From: Candidatus Sediminicultor sextus
Lineage (GTDB): Bacteria; Atribacterota; Phoenicimicrobiia; Phoenicimicrobiales; Phoenicimicrobiaceae
Direction: 5' to 3'
NCBI GenBank assembly: GCA_014894735.1
Contig: JADBKX010000097.1
Coordinates: 1-5,114 of the forward strand
DNA: 5,114 nt
Part shown: positions 1 to 4,280 of the stretch, piece after piece
Layout: the number at the start of each line of letters is the position of its first letter
Position numbering within the stretch: position 1 is the first letter of the stretch
Translations under genes and position numbers: made by a program
Notes under the pieces: model-generated
Told to the model about the DNA's origin: nothing
Databases searched by the model: none
Seen by the model: only the letters and a program-made list of their open reading frames with translations

Positions 1-33
1 AAAAATATGTCCTGATTATCATATCTCCTTTCG

Positions 34-157
34 CGCTGACGAGGTTAGCTGACGGATTCGAGCTGAAAGGATTGCCCTACTCATTACTGAAATTAGAAGC
101 AATGAGATTCACCCCAAAAGCTTGGTTCCCCCGTTCCTTTTTTTAAGGGATTTAGCG
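34..157 (-). ncRNA. c-di-AMP riboswitch (ydaO/yuaA class)
   Basis: A cis-regulatory RNA read leftward that senses cyclic di-AMP. On the minus strand the class-defining blocks occur in the right order: GGGGAACC near 134-127, GGGGTGAATCTC at 115-104, a variable hairpin closed by CTCATT/AATGAG (106-101 with 85-80), GTAGGGCAAT at 80-71, and the hallmark block GAATCCGTCAGCTAACCTCG at 59-40. A short closing stem pairs CGCT (157-154) with AGCG (37-34). In known members c-di-AMP binding usually turns expression off, and targets are often cell-wall hydrolases, potassium or osmolyte transporters and related envelope genes. The regulated gene lies left of position 1. The remaining bases 33-1 contain a GGAG and a weak 5-bp ATATG/CATAT hairpin followed by T residues at the edge, so the expression platform is cut off and cannot be classified as terminator or translational. 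Identification rests on recognised consensus, not on a covariance search. Confidence 0.93.
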
Positions 158-199
158 ATTAAAATACAATAGTCCTTTTTTTACTTATTTTACTTACGA

Positions 200-228
200 A
201 TTTTATACTCTTTTTCTGTTTTTGTCAA
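200..228 (-). promoter_or_regulatory. Promoter of the c-di-AMP riboswitch transcript
   Basis: On the minus strand TTGACA (228-223) is followed after 17 bases by TAAAAT (205-200). An overlapping TATAAA with a 15-base spacer is an alternative -10. The predicted transcription start is near 193, about 36 bases before the aptamer's closing stem, which fits a riboswitch leader promoter. Confidence 0.75.
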
Positions 229-330
229 ACTTTGCAGGTTTGCCTGAACCCTAATATGAGGGTGGTTATTTGTTTGCGTCGGAGTACTATATCTATGATA
301 CGGCTTTGCAGAGGTTTTATAGATTTTTTC

Positions 331-359
331 TTGACAGAAAGGATAGTTTGGAGTATAAA
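331..359 (+). promoter_or_regulatory. Promoter of the FmdB-family gene
   Basis: TTGACA (331-336), a 17-base spacer and TATAAA (354-359) form a near-consensus housekeeping promoter. The start would be near 366, giving a leader of about 48 bases before the ATG at 414. It diverges from the riboswitch promoter about 100 bases away. A second TTGACA at 378-383 has no matching -10 and is probably fortuitous. Between the two promoters (229-330) I see only two small hairpins, CAGG/CCTG at 235-246 and ACCCT/AGGGT at 248-263, and no gene. Confidence 0.75.
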
Positions 360-413
360 TAAGTATAGAAAATAAAGTTGACAAAAATAGTATGAATAGA
401 AGGGAAAATTAAA

Positions 414-644
414 ATGCCAAACTATGATTTTAAATGTCAGGATTGTCATGAAAGCTTTGAGGTTAGAGTAACTATCAAAGAGATGGAGGAAGGTAAAATA
501 TCTTGTGTAAAATGTAATAGCAAGAATATAAAAAGGATTTTTAATGGCTGCGGATTCTGCACCGGAAAGACTTCATCCCCAATGAGTTCAAGCTCAAGTT
601 CTTGCAGCTCGTGTTCATCTGGTTCTTGCTCGACCTGCAGATAA
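414..644 (+). CDS. FmdB-family zinc-ribbon protein
   Basis: A 76-residue protein of the FmdB/CxxC_CxxC_SSSS family, small putative regulatory zinc ribbons of poorly defined function named after a gene beside a formamidase/amidase operon. The N terminus MPNYDFKCQDC is the family hallmark. Two CxxC knuckles (C8-C11 and C31-C34) about 20 residues apart should bind one zinc ion. The basic segment KNIKRIF (37-43) after the second knuckle is also typical. The tail from about residue 53 is serine-rich and carries extra CxxC pairs at C64-C67 and C72-C75, with another at C46-C49, so the protein has ten cysteines. No signal peptide or membrane segment is visible; it should be cytoplasmic. The start is fixed by family alignment and a weak AGAAGGGA site at 398-405. 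It appears monocistronic: a consensus promoter precedes it and a long palindrome follows 18 bases after the stop. The biochemical role is unknown. Confidence 0.9.
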   Translation: MPNYDFKCQDCHESFEVRVTIKEMEEGKISCVKCNSKNIKRIFNGCGFCTGKTSSPMSSSSSSCSSCSSGSCSTCR

Positions 645-661
645 AATATAAAAAATTTCGG

Positions 662-739
662 AATAAAAAGGGGACGGTTCTATTTTTTTAAGAATGGTTT
701 TCGGAAAATAATAAAAAATAGAACCGTCCCCTTTTTATT
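662..739. repeat. Long perfect palindrome, REP-like; probable terminator
   Basis: Two 27-base arms (662-688 and 713-739) are exact reverse complements, separated by a 24-base AT-rich loop. Each arm has the GC-rich core GGGGACGGTTCTA flanked by A and T runs. The right arm ends in CCCCTTTTTATT, so the RNA resembles an intrinsic terminator for the FmdB-family gene, and the symmetry lets it act in both directions. From general knowledge, dispersed intergenic palindromes with a GGGGACGGTTC core occur in many anaerobes and are linked to REP-associated IS200-like (Y1) transposases. No transposase is present here, so a non-autonomous repeat copy is the likely reading. Copy number elsewhere in the genome cannot be seen from this window. 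Confidence 0.85.
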
Positions 740-919
740 GTTTTATAAAAATAAAAATATTTTTTGAAAAGTTTGCAGGAATTTGGGTTTGGTTTGGAGA
801 ATAATTATTTAGTTAGTTAATAAATTAATATCAAACCAGTTAAATAGTAAACCAGCTAACTAATAATCTGACCATATTTATATTATTTAAAAAATTAAAA
901 GTAAAAAATTATAAAATTT
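740..919 (+). other. AT-rich leader region upstream of the radical SAM gene
   Basis: No gene is seen here. The stretch contains an imperfect inverted repeat (804-816 against 856-867, one bulged base) and inside it a direct repeat AAACCAG(T/C)TAA at 833-843 and 849-859, spaced 16 bases apart. The last 50 bases are almost entirely A and T, with several weak -10-like hexamers (for example TATTAT near 881-886) but no convincing -35 box. The repeats could be an operator, but this is a guess. Confidence 0.35.
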
Positions 920-2272
920 ATGAAAAGAAATTTAAACCTATTGCTGATTAACCCCTGGATTTATGATTTTACTGCTTATGATTTTTGGTCTAAACCCTTA
1001 GGATTATTATATATTGCCGGCATTTTGATAGAACAGGATTACAAGATTAGTTATATAGACTGTATGGACCGTTATAATCGGGAAATATTGAAATTACAGA
1101 ACAGGGAGTTCCCTCAGAAGGATGAATTTGGCCGAGGGCCTTTCTATAAAGAAGAGGTTAAAAAACCAGAAATTTTAAAAAGTATTCCGCGCCGTTTTAG
1201 CCGATATGGAATTACTGAAGATGTCTTTATAGATGAATTAAGCAAAATACCCTCACCCCAGGCAGTATTGATTACCTCTGTTATGTCCTACTGGTATCCG
1301 GGAGTACTCAGGGTGATAGAGTTAATTAAAGAAATTTTTCCCGGCGTTCCCATAATTCTGGGAGGTGTTTATGCTACTTTATGCTTTGAGCATGCCTTTA
1401 AAGTTTCTGGTGCTGATTATGTAATAAAAGGGAATAGTATAAGAGATTTAATAAAAATATTAGAACAGCATGCCGGGAACAAAAATGATTATTCAAAATA
1501 CGAAAAAGGGTTAGATAACCTGCCTTATCCGGCCTGGGACCTCTATTCTAATCTTGATTATATCTGTATTCTATCCTCTCGGGGCTGTCCTTACCGTTGC
1601 AGTTATTGTGCTTCTTTTAGAATAAACCCTAAATTAGAATTTAGAAATCCTAAAGAGGTAGTTAAAGAGATAGAATACTGGCATAGAGAAAGGGAGATAA
1701 AGGATTTTGTCTTTTATGATGACGCCCTATTAATAAATTCAGAGGATAATTTTCTGATTATTTTAGAGGGATTAATCAATAAAAAATTAACCGTTAGGCT
1801 TCATACTCCTAATGGTATCCATGTTCGAATGATAAACGAAAAAATAGCCCTTAAGATGTACCAGGCGGGGGTGGAGACCATCAGATTGGGTTTTGAAACA
1901 GTAGATCCTCGTCTCCAGTCAGAAACGGGGGGTAAGGTAACTAATCTTGAATTTAAAAAGGCAGTGGATTATCTTTTAAAAGCAGGATTCAAAACTTCTC
2001 AAATTGGTGCTTATCTTTTAATCGGGTTACCTGGACAGAATTTACAGGAAATTGTTGATTCTATCCGTTTTGTGATAGATTGTGGGGCTCATCCGCGTTT
2101 GGCTAAGTTTTCTGCTATCCCGGGCACCAAAATCTGGAGTGAAGCCAAATCCCATTTTAATTTAAAAGGAGGCATTGATCCTTTGTTTCATAATGATGCA
2201 CTTTTGCCTTATTTATCACCGGATATTACCATTAAAACCTACCAGCAGATGAAATCAATAGCAAAAATATAA
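920..2272 (+). CDS. B12-binding-domain radical SAM protein
   Basis: A 450-residue class-B type radical SAM enzyme with a cobalamin-binding-like N domain. Residues 1-180 form the Rossmann-like B12-binding module (LLLINPWIYDF, KPLGLLYIAGIL at 25-36, PIILGGVYATL at 144-154, GADYVIKGN at 164-172). The SAM core follows: C223, C227 and C230 give the CxxxCxxC motif that binds a [4Fe-4S] cluster, with further core strands FVFYDDALL (263-271), IRLGFETVDP (321-330), YLLIGLPGQ (365-373) and FSAIPGTKIW (397-406). Family members use SAM and often methylcobalamin for radical methylation or ring chemistry; the substrate is unknown. The cobalamin-ligating DxHxxG histidine is absent (DCMDRYN at 47-53), as in many members of the class. 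It is a cytoplasmic, oxygen-sensitive type of enzyme. The start fits the usual family N terminus, yet no Shine-Dalgarno precedes it, only A/T. No partner gene lies beside it, so its pathway cannot be inferred from context. Confidence 0.9.
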   Translation: MKRNLNLLLINPWIYDFTAYDFWSKPLGLLYIAGILIEQDYKISYIDCMDRYNREILKLQNREFPQKDEFGRGPFYKEEVKKPEILKSIPRRFSRYGITEDVFIDELSKIPSPQAVLITSVMSYWYPGVLRVIELIKEIFPGVPIILGGVYATLCFEHAFKVSGADYVIKGNSIRDLIKILEQHAGNKNDYSKYEKGLDNLPYPAWDLYSNLDYICILSSRGCPYRCSYCASFRINPKLEFRNPKEVVKEIEYWHREREIKDFVFYDDALLINSEDNFLIILEGLINKKLTVRLHTPNGIHVRMINEKIALKMYQAGVETIRLGFETVDPRLQSETGGKVTNLEFKKAVDYLLKAGFKTSQIGAYLLIGLPGQNLQEIVDSIRFVIDCGAHPRLAKFSAIPGTKIWSEAKSHFNLKGGIDPLFHNDALLPYLSPDITIKTYQQMKSIAKI

Positions 2273-2290
2273 AATAATATAAACCAAATG

Positions 2291-2299
2291 TGTTATAAT
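2291..2299 (+). promoter_or_regulatory. Candidate extended -10 promoter for spoVS
   Basis: TGTTATAAT is an exact extended -10 element (TGn plus TATAAT at 2294-2299), 19 bases after the radical SAM stop. The -35 region (AAAATA around 2271-2276) is poor, which extended -10 promoters tolerate. Transcription would begin near 2306 and leave a leader of about 175 bases before spoVS. I looked for a sigma-H type site, as known for Bacillus spoVS, and found none with correct spacing. Confidence 0.5.
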
Positions 2300-2338
2300 T
2301 AAAATAAAAGGTACTACGGATTTTCGAATATAATAACT

Positions 2339-2430
2339 GGAGGTGATTTAAAAAAAATAGGTTATCCCCAGGCTGTAAAAGTAATCAAGGGCAAGAAACA
2401 AAAATGAACAAAATAGCATACATAGATTAG
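2339..2430 (+). other. Orphan Shine-Dalgarno with tiny coupled ORFs in the spoVS leader
   Basis: GGAGGTGAT (2339-2347) matches the anti-Shine-Dalgarno of 16S rRNA very well, but no ATG, GTG or TTG stands at a workable distance. The only positioned codon is ATA at 2357, which opens a 16-codon frame (IGYPQAVKVIKGKKQK) ending in TGA at 2405-2407. That stop overlaps, as ATGA, the ATG of an 8-codon frame (MNKIAYID, 2404-2430). The frame also extends upstream without a stop as NIITGGDLKKIGYPQ, reminiscent of the C-terminal ITGxDLxxxG motif of CCA-adding enzymes. It could be a leader peptide, a decayed gene end or chance. Confidence 0.3.
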
Positions 2431-2480
2431 TAGATGTGGATATTTTATAAAGCATTCAATATTATAAGGAGGAGAAACGA

Positions 2481-2741
2481 ATGGAACTATTAAAAGTCTC
2501 ATCTAAGTCGAATCCTAAAGCAGTAGCCGGTGCTTTATCAGGAGTAATAAGGGAAGAAGGAAAAGCAGAATTACAAGCCATAGGAGCAGGAGCAGTAAAT
2601 CAGGCAGTTAAGGCGATTGCTATTGCTCGGGGTTTTACCGCAACCAGTGGAGTTAATTTAATCTGTATACCAGCTTTTGTAGATGTAGAAATTGATGGAG
2701 AAGAAAGGACCGCTATTAAATTTTTAGTTATGCCCGGATAA
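2481..2741 (+). CDS. spoVS: Stage V sporulation protein S (SpoVS)
   Basis: An 86-residue protein, the same length as Bacillus subtilis SpoVS, with the family signature throughout: MELLKVSSKSNPKAVAGALS at the start, the AELQAIGAGAVNQAVKAIAIARGF block (29-52) and the closing strand segment VDVEIDGEERTAIKFLV (68-84). SpoVS has a compact Alba-like alpha/beta fold thought to bind nucleic acid. In Bacillus it affects septation and coat assembly during sporulation, but homologues are widespread in non-spore-formers, where it is taken as a general small regulator. It is basic enough to be a nucleic-acid binder, with no signal or membrane segment, so it should be cytoplasmic. The start is fixed by length, family alignment and a strong AAGGAGGAG site at 2466-2474. 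Downstream, 158 bases separate it from the Gls24-family gene on the same strand with no terminator between, so cotranscription is plausible. Its presence alone does not prove sporulation. Confidence 0.95.
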   Translation: MELLKVSSKSNPKAVAGALSGVIREEGKAELQAIGAGAVNQAVKAIAIARGFTATSGVNLICIPAFVDVEIDGEERTAIKFLVMPG

Positions 2742-2899
2742 AAGATTGTATTATCAATATCACTCCAGGTGAAAAGTAACAGGAAGAATTAGAAGTTATT
2801 AAAAATAGGGGGTTAGCTTAGAAAGCAGTTGATAGTTAAAGTGATTTTACACAAAAAGAAGATTTAAAAAATATTAGAGTAAGGGGGGGTAAGATTAGT
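2742..2899 (+). other. Spacer with coding-like relic between spoVS and the Gls24-family gene
   Basis: No intact gene is seen. In the same frame as the downstream ORF, 2750-2899 reads like protein broken by three stops (2777-2779, 2816-2818, 2834-2836): segments such as INITPGEK, QEELEVIKNRGLA, KAVDS and SDFTQKEDLKNIRVRGGKIS. The family identity is not recognised. It may be a decayed small gene or compositional chance. The end of the stretch holds a purine-rich AAGGGGGGG run (2881-2889) that serves as the ribosome binding site of the next gene. Confidence 0.25.
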
Positions 2900-3367
2900 A
2901 TGGATAAAAATAAGGAGAAAAAAGAAAAAACAGAGGATGTGGCTACCCAGGAAACCGAAAAAATAGCTGGGGAAATAAAGAAAGAAGAAAAAAAAGAAGA
3001 AAAAATTAAGGTTAAAGAAATTTTGGGAGAAGTTAGTATCGTACCGGAGGTAATAGCAACCATAATTAGCAGAACAGTAATCGGCATACCCGGAGTAGCC
3101 GGATTAGCTACTCGTGCCAAAGGGGGGATAGGAACTTTATTGGGGACCAAAGAATTAGAAAAAGGGATTAATGTTGACCTTAGAGAAAATAAAGAAGTTT
3201 CTACCTCTATTTCGGTTATTTTAGAGTATGGTTCCATAATCATTGATGTAGCTAAAGAGATCCAGAAGAAGGTAAAAGAGGAATTAGAAACCAAAACCGG
3301 ACTTAAGGTTACCGGGATAAATGTAAATATTCAGGGTGTGCATATACCTATAGAAGAAAAGAAGTAG
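2900..3367 (+). CDS. Asp23/Gls24 family envelope stress protein
   Basis: A 155-residue member of the Asp23/Gls24 (DUF322) family. Residues 1-40 are an extremely Lys/Glu-rich, probably disordered or helical extension. The conserved domain runs from about 41 to 150: GEVSIVPEVIATIISRTVIGIPGVAGLA (43-70), a glycine-rich middle (RAKGGIGTLLG, 72-82), the strands INVDLRENKEVSTSISVILEYG (90-111), a helix DVAKEIQKKVKEELE (116-130) and the closing GLKVTGINVNIQGVHI (134-149). Family proteins are abundant cytoplasmic or membrane-associated factors tied to cell-envelope and alkaline stress in Gram-positive bacteria; they do not carry their own membrane anchor, and none is seen here. The start is set by the AAGGGGGGG run 10 bases upstream and lies just before the charged extension; a later start is not supported by another ATG. 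It follows spoVS on the same strand and ends 15 bases before a hairpin, suggesting a spoVS-gls24 transcript. Its molecular activity is unknown. Confidence 0.92.
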   Translation: MDKNKEKKEKTEDVATQETEKIAGEIKKEEKKEEKIKVKEILGEVSIVPEVIATIISRTVIGIPGVAGLATRAKGGIGTLLGTKELEKGINVDLRENKEVSTSISVILEYGSIIIDVAKEIQKKVKEELETKTGLKVTGINVNIQGVHIPIEEKK

Positions 3368-3381
3368 TAAATATATCAAAG

Positions 3382-3427
3382 AAATAGGCCTATCAGGTTT
3401 TAAAAAATTACCTGAATAGGCCTATTT
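3382..3427. terminator. Shared terminator between Gls24-family and HU genes
   Basis: An inverted repeat with arms AAATAGGCCTATCAGGT (3382-3398) and 3410-3427, complementary throughout except for one bulged A, encloses an 11-base loop. It lies 15 bases after the Gls24-family stop and 35 bases after the HU stop of the convergent gene. The T tracts after either arm are short (ATTT in one direction, ATTTCTTT in the other), so termination may be incomplete, but the position between convergent genes fits a bidirectional terminator. Confidence 0.8.
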
Positions 3428-3461
3428 ACACTTAACTTGTTAATATAATCAAAATATTTTC

Positions 3462-3734
3462 TTATTTTACTTTCTCTTTTAATTCTTTGCCTGCTTTAAA
3501 GAATGGTACATTTAAAGCTTTTACCTGGATTTTTTCGCCAGTACGTGGATTTCTTGCCATTCTCGCGGCTCTTTTTCTGGCACCAAAAGTTCCGAATCCT
3601 ACTAATCTAACTGCGTCACCCTTGGCTAAGGAACCAGTAATAGTTTCGAATACACATTCGACAGCTTTTTTAGCTTCCCGTTTGGTAACACCAATTTCAT
3701 TTGCTACATTATCGATTAATTCACCTTTATTCAC
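3462..3734 (-). CDS. HU family DNA-binding protein
   Basis: A 90-residue histone-like nucleoid protein of canonical HU length. The N-terminal helical dimerisation part spans residues 1-40 (MNKGELIDNVANEIGVTK), followed by the signature VGFGTFGARKRAARMARNP (45-63) and the beta-ribbon arm with the DNA-intercalating proline P63 in RNPRTGEKI, closing with VPFFKAGKELKEKVK (76-90). HU dimers bend and compact DNA without strong sequence preference and help in replication, recombination and transcription. Hup is the usual gene name, but IHF-like paralogues share the fold; the arm sequence here matches HU better. The start is GTG at 3734, chosen because a near-perfect AAAGGAGGTG site sits six bases upstream (3750-3741) and the length matches the family. 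It is monocistronic, convergent with the Gls24-family gene and divergent from the PEGA-domain gene. Two candidate promoters lie upstream. Confidence 0.96.
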   Translation of the reverse strand: MNKGELIDNVANEIGVTKREAKKAVECVFETITGSLAKGDAVRLVGFGTFGARKRAARMARNPRTGEKIQVKALNVPFFKAGKELKEKVK

Positions 3735-3820
3735 TATTTACACCTCCTTTCATTTTTGAAAATATCCTAAAATAAATAAAATACCAGTATTTCTAAGCAT
3801 TTCATGACTACTACTTATAT

Positions 3821-3849
3821 ATTATACGACAAGCGTTTTAAAAATCCTT
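3821..3849 (-). promoter_or_regulatory. Proximal candidate HU promoter
   Basis: A perfect TATAAT -10 occurs on the minus strand at 3826-3821. The hexamer 17 bases upstream, AAGGAT (3849-3844), is a poor -35, so strength may depend on an activator or on the T-rich upstream DNA. The start would be near 3814, about 80 bases before the GTG codon. Confidence 0.5.
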
Positions 3850-3977
3850 CTTTTTTTAGAAATTATTTTTAATTTTTTAAGAAAAAACAGTGTTTTCAAG
3901 CATTTTTTAGTAAATTTAATCCAAATTGTCAGCTAAGAAATAGATTTATGATATGTGAAATAGGAACCTGTTGAGTA

Positions 3978-4006
3978 ATTATAAAAGAAATTGCTATATA
4001 TTGCAA
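3978..4006 (-). promoter_or_regulatory. Distal candidate promoter upstream of HU
   Basis: On the minus strand TTGCAA (4006-4001), a 17-base spacer and TATAAT (3983-3978) make a good sigma-70-type promoter. The start near 3971 would give HU a long leader of about 235 bases that includes a weak AAAAC/GTTTT hairpin near 3885-3897, or would make a separate small RNA. No ORF of note lies between. Confidence 0.5.
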
Positions 4007-4093
4007 GTGTTTTAAATTTTACTTTATTGAGTAGAGGTTAATGATAAGACCTTTTTCGAAACGGTTATATAAATTTATTGGTTATAACTGGGT

Positions 4094-4124
4094 TGTGGGG
4101 GTACAATAAATTGTGCCGCCGCCA
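4094..4124. other. GC-rich imperfect hairpin in the divergent region
   Basis: GGTACAAT (4100-4107) pairs with ATTGTGCC (4110-4117) with one G-T wobble and a very tight loop. After one mismatch the stem continues outward through GTGG (4095-4098) against CCGC (4119-4122). It stands out in otherwise AT-rich DNA. It is not followed by an immediate T run in either direction, so it is a poor terminator; an operator, a small-RNA stem or the end of a decayed mobile element are alternatives. Confidence 0.45.
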
Positions 4125-4186
4125 TATTATTAACTATTTTTTTCTGGGGGTATGATGCTTCTTGTTTCTTGTATATATTACTTTTA

Positions 4187-4216
4187 TTTACTTTTTGATT
4201 GTAACTATGATATAAT
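4187..4216 (+). promoter_or_regulatory. Promoter of the PEGA-domain gene
   Basis: TGATATAAT (4208-4216) is an exact extended -10 element, with TTTACT (4187-4192) 18 bases before TATAAT as a moderate -35. Transcription would begin near 4223, giving a leader of about 58 bases before the ATG at 4281. Confidence 0.7.
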
Positions 4217-4230
4217 GTAAAGGAAAGTAG

Positions 4231-4254
4231 GTAGGTTAGTAGTAAGAAACCTAC
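4231..4254 (+). promoter_or_regulatory. Leader hairpin before the PEGA-domain gene
   Basis: GTAGGTT (4231-4237) and AACCTAC (4248-4254) form a perfect 7-bp stem with a 10-base loop in the predicted 5' leader, ending 10 bases before the ribosome binding site AAGGAGGA (4265-4272). The A run after it argues against a terminator. It may stabilise the mRNA or affect ribosome access. Confidence 0.45.
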
Positions 4255-4280
4255 GACTAAAAAAAAGGAGGATTTTAAAG

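Larger units (their letters stand above)
3850..4186. other. Gene-free divergent intergenic region
   Basis: No protein-coding gene or tRNA is seen between the HU promoter and the promoter of the rightward gene. The left half is rich in A and T tracts. From 4034 there are repeated GGTTA words (4036, 4063, 4080 and a related GGTTG at 4091), then a GC-rich hairpin at 4094-4124 and a direct repeat TGGGGGTA at 4096-4103 and 4145-4152. A weak AGGT/ACCT hairpin followed by TTTTT (4035-4055) could be a minor terminator. Regulatory binding sites are possible but not identified. Confidence 0.4.

Noticed and set aside
229..330. Possible c-di-GMP (GEMM) riboswitch on the minus strand
   Set aside because: Fragments such as GCAAAGCC, GACGCAAA and GGCAAACC are present, but they are in the wrong order and do not form the paired stems of the aptamer.
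378..400. Second TTGACA before the FmdB-family gene
   Set aside because: The region 17 bases downstream (AGGGAA at 401-406) is not a -10 element and overlaps the ribosome binding site.
190..449. Two overlapping minus-strand ORFs of 64 and 74 codons
   Set aside because: They overlap each other, the riboswitch promoter and the start of the FmdB-family gene. They have no ribosome binding site or recognisable domain, and their composition looks like translated AT-rich noncoding DNA.
2306..2329. Possible sigma-H promoter before spoVS
   Set aside because: An AAAGGTA-like word and a GAAT word occur, but the spacing between them is several bases too short for the known consensus.
2836..3294. Minus-strand ORF of 152 codons antisense to the Gls24-family gene
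   Set aside because: It is a shadow of a clearly conserved coding region. Its Ser/Phe/Leu-rich sequence is the antisense of Lys/Glu-rich codons.
3487..3759. Plus-strand ORF of 90 codons antisense to HU
   Set aside because: The opposite strand encodes a full canonical HU with a strong ribosome site; this ORF has neither a family match nor a start signal.
4096..4152. Complete small transposon bounded by the TGGGGGTA repeat
   Set aside because: The 41 bases between the repeats have no terminal inverted repeats and no coding content; only a footprint remains arguable.
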